A DNA stretch of 64,000 nt from Aigarchaeota archaeon (GCA_025059205.1 JANXDS010000004.1:1-64000), one strand, 5' to 3'. Shown: positions 7,345-16,441, counted from the stretch's first letter. Notes: generated from the letters alone by a model not told the origin. Numbers and translations: made by a program.

Positions 7345-9285
7345 TCAAGATGCCTGTATTTTCCTCTTTATGTAGGGGAGAAGGCCGCCAGCAAGCAACA
7401 CTTCCCTCTGTTTGTCGATTAAGCTGCTTGTCGCAACGAACTCCGTACCCTTTGTCTTGTTTATGATTTTTATCGGCTCTCCCCTTCTTACCGCCTCTGC
7501 CAATCTTGGAATTTCTAGCTCGTCACCGACGTCTATCTTATCATAGTCCGACGGGTCTTTGAACGTTAATGGGACTATTCCAAAGTTGACCAAGTTTTCT
7601 TTATGTATTCTAGCCAGGGATTTGGCTATTACAGCTTTCACGCCTAGGTACATGGGTGCAATTGCTGCATGTTCCCTTGAAGAACCCTGGCCGTAGTTTT
7701 CGCCGCCTACTATCACACCAACCTTGGCAGCTCGTGCTCTTTCATAAAACGTAGGGTCTATCCTGCTAAACGTGTACCTCGATAATTCTGGTACGTTCGA
7801 TCTGAGTGGCAGGATCTTCGCACCTGCTGGAAGTATGTCGTCGGTGCTTATATTGTCGCCGACCTTTATCAAAACCTTGGCTGTCAAAGACTCTGCTAAA
7901 GGTTCCTTCACCGGTACGTCCTTTATGTTTGGCCCCTTTATCACCTTGACGGCTTCGGGCGTCGGTGACGGAGGTATTATCATGTTGTCGTTTACCAAAA
8001 AGCGCTCAGGTTCCTCGACGTATTTGATGTCGATGTCGGACTCCCTTGGGTCTGCGAATTCTCCCTTCAAAGCTATGTAGGTTGCAACGAGCGGATTAGT
8101 CAGGTAAACGTCAGCCTCGGAAGTCCCCGACCTACCCTTAAAGTTTCTGTTAAACGACCTGACCGACACACCGTTGTAAGGTGGTGCCTGGCCCATGCCT
8201 ATACAAGGACCACACGCCGATTCAAGAATTCTTGCACCAGCTGCTATCATGTCGGCCAATGCACCATCCCTGGCCAGCATCTCGTAAACCTGCCTGGATC
8301 CCGGTGAGATCGTCATGCTCACGTTCGGCGCAATTGTTCTTCCTTTGAGTATCTGAGCTATGGTCTTCATTATTTGATACGAGGAATTCGTGCAACTTCC
8401 GATGCATACTTGGTCTACCTTTATACCCTTAAGCTCGCTTATTTTCACGACGTTGTCAGGTTGGTGTGGTTTGGCGACGTAAGGCTCCAGTTCGCCTAAG
8501 TTCACAGTGATCGTATCCGCGTATTCCGCGTCCGGGTCTGGGCTTAACTCCCTCCAAGCGCCTCCCCTGCCTTGAGCCTCAAGGTAGTGCTTTGTCCTCT
8601 CGTCCGATGGGAATATTGACGTCGTTAAACCTAGCTCCGCCCCAAAGTTAGCGACGGTCGCCCTCTCCGTCACCGTGAGCGTCTTAACACCTGGACCGAC
8701 ATACTCGAATATCTTTCCGACACCACCCTTGACCGTGTACCTTCTCAAAAGCTCAAACACGATGTCCATGGCCGTAACCCAAGGCCTCTTCAGCTCACCT
8801 TCAAGGACAACCTTTACGATTTCGGGTACCCTGAACTCGTAAGGCTCTCCTGCCATCGCGGCTGCAACTTCCAGGCCTCCGACACCTATCGCAAGCATAC
8901 TCATGCCGCCAGCTGTCGGTGTATGACTATCGGAACCGAGTAGCACCTGCCCGGGAACCGCAAACCTCTCTAAGTGCACCTGATGACAGATTCCGTTCCC
9001 TGGTCTAGAGTAGTGTATGCCGTACTTCGCCGCCGCGGTCCTTAAGAATATGTGGTCGTCGGCGCTTAGGTTATCGATCTGAAGCATGTTATGGTCGACA
9101 TAAACTACCGCTAGCGGAACCTTTATACGCGGGATGCCCATTGCCTCAAATTCTAGCATAGCCATCGTACCTGTCGCGTCTTGCATCAGAACCTGATCGA
9201 CCTTTATGGAAACAACCTCACCAGGCTCGGGCTTCCCGCTTACAAGGTGTTCTTTTATTATCTTCTGGGCCATCGTTAGACCCAT
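7345..9285 (-). CDS. acnA: Aconitate hydratase
   Basis: This 646-residue monofunctional aconitase interconverts citrate and isocitrate. The three [4Fe-4S] ligands are Cys298 (GSCTNSSY) and Cys358/Cys361 (CGPCIGMG). The swivelling C-terminal domain carries GQGSSREHAA. Length and domain order match the single-chain bacterial and mitochondrial-type enzyme rather than a split isopropylmalate isomerase. Citrate synthase lies elsewhere in the window (54.3-55.4 kb), so at least two citrate-cycle enzymes are encoded here. The gene is transcribed alone, away from the MscS gene, from a 181-base divergent spacer that holds an inverted repeat. Confidence 0.95.
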   Translation of the reverse strand: MGLTMAQKIIKEHLVSGKPEPGEVVSIKVDQVLMQDATGTMAMLEFEAMGIPRIKVPLAVVYVDHNMLQIDNLSADDHIFLRTAAAKYGIHYSRPGNGICHQVHLERFAVPGQVLLGSDSHTPTAGGMSMLAIGVGGLEVAAAMAGEPYEFRVPEIVKVVLEGELKRPWVTAMDIVFELLRRYTVKGGVGKIFEYVGPGVKTLTVTERATVANFGAELGLTTSIFPSDERTKHYLEAQGRGGAWRELSPDPDAEYADTITVNLGELEPYVAKPHQPDNVVKISELKGIKVDQVCIGSCTNSSYQIMKTIAQILKGRTIAPNVSMTISPGSRQVYEMLARDGALADMIAAGARILESACGPCIGMGQAPPYNGVSVRSFNRNFKGRSGTSEADVYLTNPLVATYIALKGEFADPRESDIDIKYVEEPERFLVNDNMIIPPSPTPEAVKVIKGPNIKDVPVKEPLAESLTAKVLIKVGDNISTDDILPAGAKILPLRSNVPELSRYTFSRIDPTFYERARAAKVGVIVGGENYGQGSSREHAAIAPMYLGVKAVIAKSLARIHKENLVNFGIVPLTFKDPSDYDKIDVGDELEIPRLAEAVRRGEPIKIINKTKGTEFVATSSLIDKQREVLLAGGLLPYIKRKIQAS

Positions 9286-9347
9286 TTAGACAACCCGCAT
9301 ACCTTCCAAAAATTTCGGATATTTTAGTATTTGCTGATGCCCTCTCT

Positions 9348-9361
9348 CCATGGATCCATGG
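9348..9361. repeat. Perfect 14-bp palindrome
   Basis: CCATGGATCCATGG is self-complementary over its full length and lies in the divergent acnA-mscS spacer, upstream of acnA. It may be an operator for a dimeric repressor, or chance; nothing else in the window identifies a binding protein. Confidence 0.4.
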
Positions 9362-9387
9362 TGTTATGGGCGCAGCGTACACCAAAA

Positions 9388-9432
9388 TTAGTTCAGCAGT
9401 GCGGAAAATTTTTTCTGAGGATGCTGAACTAA
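9388..9432. repeat. Perfect 11-bp inverted repeat (23-base spacer) between acnA and mscS
   Basis: TTAGTTCAGCA at 9388-9398 is repeated in exact reverse complement at 9422-9432 (TGCTGAACTAA), with an A/T-rich spacer between. As RNA it would form an 11-bp stem. As DNA it could be a two-site operator just upstream of the mscS TATA box. It has no C/D-box pattern and does not overlap a gene. Confidence 0.7.
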
Positions 9433-9452
9433 TCCTTAGCGTACAATGCGAG

Positions 9453-9459
9453 TTTAAAA
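9453..9459 (+). promoter_or_regulatory. TATA box of the MscS-type channel gene
   Basis: TTTAAAA lies about 75 bases before the ATG at 9533 and should place transcription start near 9480. That excludes the upstream TTG at 9467 as a start codon and leaves a leader of about 50 bases carrying GAGGGT before the ATG. Confidence 0.45.
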
Positions 9460-9532
9460 ACTGCGCTTGTCAATTGAAAGCCTCCATGCTAATATAGGCG
9501 AATTCGACCGTAGTAAACGGGTTGAGGGTAGA

Positions 9533-10447
9533 ATGAACACAAAAAGCATAACCCTTAGGATAGCGATAACCATCATAACTCTAAGCCTTCTAGCTGTGCT
9601 TATATGGTTCTTATGGAGTACAGGCATAATTCCGGCCACAGTTCCCCTTAACGTCGTTTACACGATCCTAGCGGCCGTAGGCATCGTGTTGATAGTCTAC
9701 ATTATAAGCGACCCGATACTCAAAACCCTTACGCCCAAATATGGACGCAAGGCTTATGCAGTCACGAACGTCCTTAAGCTCTTCACGTACATAGTAGCTG
9801 GCATAATGCTCTTAGCATCTTTAGGAATAAGTCCCGAGGCGGCCCTTGCGGGAGGAACATTCTCCGGGCTTATCGTTGGTCTGGCCTTACAGCCTGTGCT
9901 TAGCAACTTCTTCGCCGGTCTCATAGTGTTGCTTACGGGTTATGTGAAGCCCGGAGACGATATCAGGCTCGTAACGCCTGAGATGCCGTACCAATGGGCA
10001 CTCTTTCCAGGTTACAAATATTTCTCGCCTGACTACGTGTTTGTGGGTTATAGAGGTAAAATCATAGAGGTCGGCCTGCTATATTCTCTAATGATATCAG
10101 ACAGTGGTGTAGAATTAAAGATCCCGAACAGGATAATATTCAACGCAGCGATCGTTAATTATACGCCAGAACGTCAGCTGGAAAGGATATCGCAGGTTCG
10201 TTACGAATTCAAGGTGGACTACGACCCAGATTTGGTTCTTGAGCGGATTAAGAAGGCACTAAGCGATATGAATGAAATAGAGGAGATAACGATCAACGAG
10301 CAGAGCGATAAAGAGTATTACATCGTTCTGATACGGTTTACCACGCCCCTTGACAAGGATTGGAAGGAAATAAAGTCCGAGGTATTAAAGAGGATCGTAA
10401 AAGTGCATAGAGAGCTTAAGCTTGTTGAAAAGCCCGTAGGCGGATGA
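9533..10447 (+). CDS. MscS-family mechanosensitive ion channel
   Basis: This 304-residue protein has three N-terminal membrane helices (about 8-30, 38-58 and 75-95) followed by the glycine/alanine-rich pore helix region (GGTFSGLIVGLALQPVLSNFFAGLIVL), the hallmark of MscS TM3. A cytosolic beta/alpha vestibule domain with the PGDDI and IPNRI elements follows. The channel releases solutes under hypo-osmotic stress. The ATG at 9533 is preceded by GAGGG; a TTG 66 bases upstream is open in frame but lies before the likely transcription start. A roughly 20-residue insert (PEMPYQWALFPGYKYFSPDY) in the beta domain is unusual. Confidence 0.88.
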   Translation: MNTKSITLRIAITIITLSLLAVLIWFLWSTGIIPATVPLNVVYTILAAVGIVLIVYIISDPILKTLTPKYGRKAYAVTNVLKLFTYIVAGIMLLASLGISPEAALAGGTFSGLIVGLALQPVLSNFFAGLIVLLTGYVKPGDDIRLVTPEMPYQWALFPGYKYFSPDYVFVGYRGKIIEVGLLYSLMISDSGVELKIPNRIIFNAAIVNYTPERQLERISQVRYEFKVDYDPDLVLERIKKALSDMNEIEEITINEQSDKEYYIVLIRFTTPLDKDWKEIKSEVLKRIVKVHRELKLVEKPVGG

Positions 10448-10452
10448 GTTTG

Positions 10453-10461
10453 AATTTAAAG
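10453..10461 (+). promoter_or_regulatory. TATA box of purB
   Basis: AATTTAAAG lies about 45 bases before the purB ATG at 10503, inside the 55-base spacer after the MscS gene. A Shine-Dalgarno-like TTGGAGAT sits between it and the start codon. Confidence 0.4.
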
Positions 10462-10502
10462 ATAAAAACACCAAACCTTAGCTGTGTTGGTTGGAGATAG
10501 GT

Positions 10503-11876
10503 ATGCCAATACTTCCCATAGATTCTGAAAGGTACGGTAGCAAGGAGATAAAGGAGGTGTTCGAGGAAAGTAGTAGACTTAAGTACATACTAGCAGTAGA
10601 GGCGGCCGTTGCAGAGACACAAGCGGAATTGGGAGTTATACCGACGGCCGCTGGTAGGGAAATAGCCTCGAAGGCAAACCTCGACTACGTAACCCTGGAA
10701 AAATGTAAAGAGGTCGAGAAAATAATAGGCCATGAGCCTGCAAACATCGTGGAAGTTCTAGTTGATGTGTGCGAGGAGTATGCAAAACCGTGGGTCCACT
10801 ATGGTCTAACGAGTAACGATCTCTTGGATACGGCAACGTCCATGCAGATAAGGGACGCCTTGAGAATAATCGAGGGTAGGATGCGTGAGCTTACGGTGCT
10901 ACTGGCTGAGATGGCACAGCGATATGCTGACCTGCCTGCAGTCGGGAGGACCCACGGACAGCATGCGAGCATAATTTCTTTTGGTTTGAAGTTTGCCGTC
11001 TGGGCATCTGAAATGCTGAGACACTTCGATAGACTTGCCCAACTACGCGAGAGAGTGTTAGTATGTAAGACGTTGGGTGTGGTAGGCACAGGCTCCGTCA
11101 TGGGCGAGAAGGCACTCGAAGTCCAAAGGCGCGTTGCAGAAAAGCTTGCCCTTAAACCTATCGATGCCGCGACGCAGGTGGTTCCTAGAGAGCTTCACGC
11201 AGAGGTCGTCTTCTTCGCCGCACTTCTTGCATCTACCTTGGATAGGGTTGCCACGGAGATAAGAAATTTGCAGAGGACAGAGATAGGTGAGGTTGAAGAG
11301 CCCTTCAGGCCGGGACAGGTTGGGAGCTCGGCAGTTCCTGTGAAAAGAAACCCCATAAAATCCGAAAAGGTCTCTTCGATAGCGCGCTTGCTAAGACCAC
11401 TTGCTCAAGTTGCCCTCGACAACATACCGTTGTGGCACGAAAGGGATCTAACTAACTCTGCGAACGAACGTTTCATAATTCCTATGAGTCTCATCTTACT
11501 CGATGAAGCACTCAAAACCATGACGGAAGTGTTAAAAGGGCTTAGGGTTAACAAGGAATCCATAACGGCCAATATACAAAAGACCGACGGAAGAATTTTT
11601 TCCGAGTTTATACTTGACCTGATGTTAAAGAAGGGCTTTTCCAGGATTAATGCCTACAGAATCATTCAGAAAGCATCAGAGATGACGGATGTATCCTTTG
11701 TTGATGCCTTATTGAGGATGCCTGAGGTCGTATGTAGGTTATCGAGGGAAGAGATAGAGGGTGTCATGAGACCGGATAAATGCTTAGGCGCATCAAAGTT
11801 GATAATAAATCGTATCGTCGAGGAAGTGGAAAGAAAGCTGTCTACTCTTGGAAGCTCCTTTCCTCCGACGGCTTAG
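10503..11876 (+). CDS. purB: Adenylosuccinate lyase
   Basis: The enzyme cleaves SAICAR and adenylosuccinate in purine biosynthesis. The fumarase/aspartase-superfamily signature GSSAVPVKRNPIKSE, the active-site GRTHGQHA and the HYGLTSNDLLDTA segment are all present. The protein has 457 residues. ATG at 10503 (MPILPIDSERYGS) matches family starts; a TTG four codons upstream is less likely. The last 35 bases overlap the convergent S30e gene. No other purine genes are nearby. Confidence 0.95.
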   Translation: MPILPIDSERYGSKEIKEVFEESSRLKYILAVEAAVAETQAELGVIPTAAGREIASKANLDYVTLEKCKEVEKIIGHEPANIVEVLVDVCEEYAKPWVHYGLTSNDLLDTATSMQIRDALRIIEGRMRELTVLLAEMAQRYADLPAVGRTHGQHASIISFGLKFAVWASEMLRHFDRLAQLRERVLVCKTLGVVGTGSVMGEKALEVQRRVAEKLALKPIDAATQVVPRELHAEVVFFAALLASTLDRVATEIRNLQRTEIGEVEEPFRPGQVGSSAVPVKRNPIKSEKVSSIARLLRPLAQVALDNIPLWHERDLTNSANERFIIPMSLILLDEALKTMTEVLKGLRVNKESITANIQKTDGRIFSEFILDLMLKKGFSRINAYRIIQKASEMTDVSFVDALLRMPEVVCRLSREEIEGVMRPDKCLGASKLIINRIVEEVERKLSTLGSSFPPTA

Positions 11877-12009
11877 CTTCCAACACTCTCAACCTGTAGT
11901 TGTTTCTGTTCCTTATCCTAGGGATCGGGCTACGTCTTGGCTTGGCCTCTAGCTTAGGTGTCTGGGACCTGACCTTTCCAGCCTTAGTCACAGACCCGTG
12001 ACTCGGCAT
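11842..12009 (-). CDS. Ribosomal protein eS30 (S30e)
   Basis: This 55-residue basic protein begins MPSHGSVTKAGKVRSQTPK and continues AKPRR and PRIRNRNNYR, which is diagnostic for archaeal S30e, a small-subunit protein shared with eukaryotes (fused to a ubiquitin-like domain in animals). A TATA-like GGTATAAATGG on the minus strand (about 12040) lies upstream. Its last 35 bases run antisense through the end of purB, which makes it easy to miss. The C-terminus (AKPSEERSFQE) is longer than in many relatives and is the part that overlaps purB. Confidence 0.93.
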   Translation of the reverse strand: MPSHGSVTKAGKVRSQTPKLEAKPRRSPIPRIRNRNNYRLRVLEAKPSEERSFQE

Positions 12010-12101
12010 CCCGAATTCCCGGGATTACGTGTTTCACCCATCCATTTATACCTTATGACAACAGCTATATCTTAATACGTGATGGTTTATCCTGAATTAA
12101 A

Positions 12102-13295
12102 ATGGCTATAGCGCGTATCTTAGCAAGTCCGCTGGGCATATTGGCCCTGGATGGCGACAAGGTCGTAGGCTTTCGTAGTTATAACAACGACTTGAACGAA
12201 GCCGCAAAAGTTTACTTAAACGTACAGAACGGAGTGCTCCCCTCAAACATAAAGGAGCTACTCAAGGAATTAGTGGATAAGGGCTACTCTTCGTTAACAG
12301 TTGAAGACCCAAGGATCTTCGAGTCGTTGAATAAGTTGACAGAAGGTATCGCCGTTAGTATAGAGTACGCAGAGCCAGAACCTATAGATTTAGAATCCTT
12401 GTTCGTGAAAAACGGACTCGTCGGTAGTCGGGAAGAGTATGAGCAGAAAGTAAAAATGGTTTGTGACGTAGCGTTAGCGCTCAGTCTCAAGGTTGCTATA
12501 AGTAGAAGAGACGTACTCATCATACCAGCAGTCCATGTTCACGAGAACGTTGAGAAGCAGATAAACACCGTTTACATGGGTTGTAGAGAGTGGTATGGTA
12601 TTCACTTCCCAGAACTAAACGACTTGGTTGATGACCCCGAAGACTATCTGAAAATTGTAGCAAAAATAGGCTCAAGGGACAGAATGAACGAAGAAAACCT
12701 CTCAAAGATAATTCCGGGTCACAAGAGGTTAAAAGAAATACTCATAGCTAAGGAAAAGTCCGTCGGTGCCGGTCTGCTAGAACAGGACGAAGAATACATA
12801 AGAAGATTTGCCGAAGAGGGTCTAAGGTTAATACAGCTTAGAAAGGATTTAGAAAATTATATCAGGTCGCTCATGAGCCTTGAAGCACCGAACCTGACTG
12901 CTATAGCAGGACCGATACTTGGAGCTAAGCTATTAGCATTGGCAGGAGGGTTGGATAAGCTTGCTAGGATGCCTGCAAGCACGATACAGGTACTCGGTGC
13001 CGAGAAGGCACTCTTCCGTTTCCTTAAAACTGGTAGAGGCGCACCCAAACACGGGCTGATATTCCAGCACCCGTACGTCCATACATCGCCTAGGTGGCAG
13101 AGGGGTAAAATAGCCAGGGCACTCGCGGCCAAGATATCCATAGCGGCACGCATAGACTACTTCTCCCGCGAGGACAGGAGCGCCGAACTTAGGAAGGCCT
13201 TAGAAGATAGGATAAAGGAGATAAAAACAAAGTACGCAGAACCTCCTAAACGTGAGAAGAAAGTGAAGAAGATGAAAGGTCCTCGAAAAGGTTAA
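12102..13295 (+). CDS. Nop5 (Nop56/58) C/D-box ribonucleoprotein core protein
   Basis: This 397-residue protein scaffolds the box C/D guide RNP that directs fibrillarin to 2'-O-methylation sites. It has an N-terminal fibrillarin-binding domain (about 1-110), a central coiled coil (about 120-250) and the Nop domain with GAPKHGLIFQHPYVH and the GKIARALAAKISIAARIDYF helix, ending in a lysine-rich tail (KREKKVKKMKGPRKG). The fibrillarin gene follows directly, the usual archaeal pairing. A TATA-like CTATATCTTA about 30 bases upstream suggests a nearly leaderless transcript. Confidence 0.96.
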   Translation: MAIARILASPLGILALDGDKVVGFRSYNNDLNEAAKVYLNVQNGVLPSNIKELLKELVDKGYSSLTVEDPRIFESLNKLTEGIAVSIEYAEPEPIDLESLFVKNGLVGSREEYEQKVKMVCDVALALSLKVAISRRDVLIIPAVHVHENVEKQINTVYMGCREWYGIHFPELNDLVDDPEDYLKIVAKIGSRDRMNEENLSKIIPGHKRLKEILIAKEKSVGAGLLEQDEEYIRRFAEEGLRLIQLRKDLENYIRSLMSLEAPNLTAIAGPILGAKLLALAGGLDKLARMPASTIQVLGAEKALFRFLKTGRGAPKHGLIFQHPYVHTSPRWQRGKIARALAAKISIAARIDYFSREDRSAELRKALEDRIKEIKTKYAEPPKREKKVKKMKGPRKG

Positions 13296-13313
13296 CCGTA
13301 TTGGGTGGTTAGA

Positions 13314-14012
13314 ATGTTAAGCGTTGAGAAGCACGATAGGTTTGATGGTGTGTACTGGGTCTATTCAGACGCGGAGAAGATACTTGCGACCAGAAGCTTG
13401 GATAAGGGCTTCAGGGTCTACGGTGAAAGGTTATTCAGGTTAGGGGATGAGGAGTACCGAGAATGGATTCCTTACAGGAGCAAGCTCGCGGCCGCGATTC
13501 TCTCCGGCATTAAGGAAGTAGGGATCAGGTCAGGTTGTAGGGTTCTGTACCTGGGCGTCGCGTCGGGAACGACGGCAAGTCACGTCTCCGATATAATCGG
13601 CGAGAAAGGTATGCTTTACGGCGTCGACTTCGCACCCATGGTCTTGGCCCAGTTTAAGCGTAACGTAGCCGACAGGAGGAAGAACGTCGTCGCGATATAC
13701 GCGGACGCCAGGTTCCCTATAACTTACAAATCCATCGTCGGTCAGGTAGATTTCGTCTACTGCGACATCGCACAGCCAGAGCAGGCCAAGATACTTGCCG
13801 AGAATGCCAGGCTCATGCTGAAGGACGACGGGCTGGCTATGATAGCTATAAAGGCGAGGAGCATAGACAGCGTCGAAGAGCCTAGCAAGGTTTACAGACA
13901 GGAGATTGCGGTGTTAGAAAATAATGGCTTCGTCGTACTCGAGAAAGTTGACCTGGGAAAGTACGAGCAGGACCACATCATGGTCCTGGTAAGATACTCA
14001 TCGAGAAGGTAA
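13314..14012 (+). CDS. flpA: Fibrillarin-like rRNA/tRNA 2'-O-methyltransferase
   Basis: This is the catalytic subunit of the C/D-box RNP. The Rossmann methyltransferase core is seen as LYLGVASGTTASHVSD (SAM-binding motif I), the acidic GVDFAP strand and YCDIAQPEQ, with the fibrillarin-specific N-terminal DGVYWVYSD. Length is 232 residues from ATG 13314; GTG at 13305 would add three residues. It lies 18 bases after nop5 and one base before the RNase HII gene, so these genes likely share an operon. Confidence 0.96.
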   Translation: MLSVEKHDRFDGVYWVYSDAEKILATRSLDKGFRVYGERLFRLGDEEYREWIPYRSKLAAAILSGIKEVGIRSGCRVLYLGVASGTTASHVSDIIGEKGMLYGVDFAPMVLAQFKRNVADRRKNVVAIYADARFPITYKSIVGQVDFVYCDIAQPEQAKILAENARLMLKDDGLAMIAIKARSIDSVEEPSKVYRQEIAVLENNGFVVLEKVDLGKYEQDHIMVLVRYSSRR

Positions 14013-14013
14013 A

Positions 14014-14670
14014 ATGATAATCTGCGGTATAGATGAGGCTGGTAGGGGCTCGGTAATCGGACCTTTGGTGGTTTTGGGTATAGCAATTCATGAGAAAGAC
14101 ATTCCATCGCTAAAGGATGTGGGTGTTAGGGATTCAAAAACTTTGAGCAGGAAAGTTAGGGAGGAGCTTTACCAAAAAATCTTAAGCTTGAACGTTAGCG
14201 TCTACGAGGTCGTCGTGGACGCCGCCGAAGTAGACAGGTACTTAAAAAAGAGGTCCGGACCCAGCATAAACACCCTAGAGGCGAATGCAGCAGCGGAAAT
14301 AATAAGAAACCTAAGACCAGACGTGGTTTACATAGATTCCCCAGATGTAAAGCCAACTAGGCATGCTGAAAGGGTTTTGGCGATGCTGGACTACTCCCCG
14401 AGGATCGTGTGCGAACACAAGGCGGACTCCCGTTACGAGGTTGTGGCAGCCGCCTCGGTCCTCGCTAAAGTAAGAAGGGACACTATGCTGGCAAAGCTGT
14501 CCGAGGTCTATGGGGACTTAGGCTCCGGATACCCCTCGGACAAGAGGACGATAGATTTCCTTAGCAAATGCTTAAGGGATGAGGATGAAATTCCTTCTTG
14601 CGTAAGGAAAGGTTGGAGAACTATCGACAAACTCCTACAAGCGAAGCTGGATCTTTTTGGAGAGAGGTAG
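14014..14670 (+). CDS. rnhB: Ribonuclease HII
   Basis: The enzyme removes RNA from RNA/DNA hybrids and single ribonucleotides from DNA. The type 2 RNase H signature CGIDEAGRGSVIGPLV lies at the very N-terminus (catalytic Asp7 and Glu8), followed by YIDSPDV and the late DSRYEVVAAASVLAKVRRD block. Length (218 residues) is typical for archaea. It is tightly packed between fibrillarin and the THEP1 NTPase gene with spacers of one and three bases. Confidence 0.95.
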   Translation: MIICGIDEAGRGSVIGPLVVLGIAIHEKDIPSLKDVGVRDSKTLSRKVREELYQKILSLNVSVYEVVVDAAEVDRYLKKRSGPSINTLEANAAAEIIRNLRPDVVYIDSPDVKPTRHAERVLAMLDYSPRIVCEHKADSRYEVVAAASVLAKVRRDTMLAKLSEVYGDLGSGYPSDKRTIDFLSKCLRDEDEIPSCVRKGWRTIDKLLQAKLDLFGER

Positions 14671-14673
14671 GCA

Positions 14674-15225
14674 ATGGACGGCGAAAAGTTATTTGTCCTC
14701 ACTGGAGCTCCTGGAAGCGGCAAGACGACAGTGGTACTGAGGCTTGTAGAGATTTTGAAGAACATGGGACTCAGCGTAGGAGGAATGTACACAAGGGAGG
14801 TTAGGTCTTCCGGGGTTAGGGTAGGGTTCGAGATAGTGGACGTCGCCACGGGCAAAGTCGGTACGCTAGCTTGGACAGGTTGCGGTCCCGGCCCGAGGGT
14901 TGGCAAGTACGTAGTCAACCTGAGGGACTTGGAAGAAGTTGGTGTCAAGGCTATAGAATTAGCTAGCCAATTTGACGTTGTTGTCGTGGACGAGGTCGGG
15001 CCGATGGAGCTGAAAAGCCGTAAGTTTAAGGAAGCCGTGAGGAAGCTTTTGGCTAAGGGTAGACCTGCTGTGCTTACGATACACTATAGGGCAAGCGATG
15101 AGCTGCTCGACGAGATAAGGAGGCTCGTGGGCGATAGGAGCATAGTGGTAACTTTCGACAACCGAGATAGTCTGCCCATGGTTTTGGCAGAGAAGATTAA
15201 AGGCATCGTAAGAGGTGGCGCATGA
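14674..15225 (+). CDS. THEP1-type nucleoside-triphosphatase (NTPase/kinase)
   Basis: This 183-residue P-loop protein has Walker A GAPGSGKTT near residue 11, then GGMYTREVR, VVVDEVGPMEL (Walker B) and VTFDNRD, which together mark the archaeal/eukaryotic THEP1 (cancer-related NTPase) family. Purified relatives hydrolyse several NTPs slowly; the physiological role is unsettled. The end of the gene overlaps the Trm1 start by 11 bases, giving a fibrillarin-rnhB-THEP1-trm1 transcript dominated by RNA metabolism. Confidence 0.88.
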   Translation: MDGEKLFVLTGAPGSGKTTVVLRLVEILKNMGLSVGGMYTREVRSSGVRVGFEIVDVATGKVGTLAWTGCGPGPRVGKYVVNLRDLEEVGVKAIELASQFDVVVVDEVGPMELKSRKFKEAVRKLLAKGRPAVLTIHYRASDELLDEIRRLVGDRSIVVTFDNRDSLPMVLAEKIKGIVRGGA

Positions 15226-16417
15226 GTTGGACGAGGGAATCATAGAGTTCCCAACAAGGGTTTACGAGGAAGGGAAGGTTAGGTTTTTGGCTCCGGCCCT
15301 TCCAGAAGGTTGGGAGAAAGCCGTTTCGCCAAGCGGTATGCCCGTCTTCTTTAACCCACACTCCAAGCTCTCACGCGACATGACAGTTCTGGCGGTCGGA
15401 GCATACTTTGACAGAAAAGACATAAAGGTTTGCGAGCCTTTAGCCGGCTGCGGCATCAGGGGTATAAGGATCGCCGTAGAGACCGGGCTCGTATCGAAGT
15501 TGATTTTGAACGACATAAACACCTTTGCCTATTCTTTGATAAAAAAGAACGTTGAGACGGCCGGCTTAGCCGACATAACCGGGGTCTACAACATGGACGC
15601 GAACGCGCTTCTTGCGGCGCACTCTTCCAGAAAACTCAGGTTTGACTACGTGGACGTGGACCCCGCAGGCTCACCTGCACCCTTTCTTGAGAACGCGATA
15701 CGCTCATGTCGGAGCGACGGATTGCTTGGCTTTACTGCAACGGACTTGGCGCCCCTTTGCGGGACCAATCCCCTTTCGTGCATGAGGAAGTACGATGCCG
15801 TGCCTTATGCGTCACCCTATTCAAAAGAAACGGCCGCAAGAATCTTACTGGGCTTCGCGGCACGGACCGCAGCAAGGCTCGGTATGAGCATCTCCCCGGT
15901 CTTAACGTTCTACAGGAGACACTACATCAGGGCCTTCGTGAGGCTAACCTACGGCAAGACACTAGCTAAGGAATCTTTTAGGAACATCGGATGGATGTAC
16001 GAGTGCAAATCGTGCGGCAGCATCCAGTGGTCGAGTTATGTCGAGCCCTTTAAGTTATGCGAAGCTTGCAGGTCTGTCCCGCAGGTTTTCGGTCCCTTAT
16101 GGCTTGGAGAGTTAACCTCCAGAGACTTCGCATTAAAGATGTTAGGAATGGCGCGCGAAGCTGGTATGAAAGAGGCCTATAGTCTGCTAAGAAAGATCTC
16201 CGAGGAGCTTCAGACGATCCCGTTCTATTATAGGGTTGATGAAATCGGCAAGAGGCTTAAGTCAAAGGTGCCAAAACCTGCCAACGTCGTGGATAGGCTA
16301 CGCTCCCTCGGCTTCAGCGCATCGTTAACACACTTTGACGGGCAGGGCTTTAAGACAAACGCTCCACGTGAGGTTATCGAACAGGTGTTTTCTGAACTTG
16401 TATCTTCAGAGGTTTAA
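15215..16417 (+). CDS. trm1: tRNA (guanine(26)-N2)-dimethyltransferase Trm1
   Basis: This 400-residue SAM-dependent enzyme makes m2-2-G26 in tRNA. Family motifs are FFNPHSKLSRDMTV, CEPLAGCGIRGIR (SAM site) and DYVDVDPAGSPAPFLENAI (catalytic DPAG region). A zinc ribbon with YECKSCG and LCEACRS sits near residue 270-290 and precedes FGPLWLGEL. The GTG start lies within the end of the THEP1 gene. The C-terminal domain that binds the tRNA body is intact. Confidence 0.95.
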   Translation: MAHELDEGIIEFPTRVYEEGKVRFLAPALPEGWEKAVSPSGMPVFFNPHSKLSRDMTVLAVGAYFDRKDIKVCEPLAGCGIRGIRIAVETGLVSKLILNDINTFAYSLIKKNVETAGLADITGVYNMDANALLAAHSSRKLRFDYVDVDPAGSPAPFLENAIRSCRSDGLLGFTATDLAPLCGTNPLSCMRKYDAVPYASPYSKETAARILLGFAARTAARLGMSISPVLTFYRRHYIRAFVRLTYGKTLAKESFRNIGWMYECKSCGSIQWSSYVEPFKLCEACRSVPQVFGPLWLGELTSRDFALKMLGMAREAGMKEAYSLLRKISEELQTIPFYYRVDEIGKRLKSKVPKPANVVDRLRSLGFSASLTHFDGQGFKTNAPREVIEQVFSELVSSEV

Positions 16418-16441
16418 TCAGCCAAATGCACGTTACGTGTT

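Noticed and set aside
9411-9432. CTGA repeats that could be D boxes of a C/D guide RNA
   Set aside because: No matching RUGAUGA C box lies at suitable spacing; the sequence is better explained as an inverted repeat.
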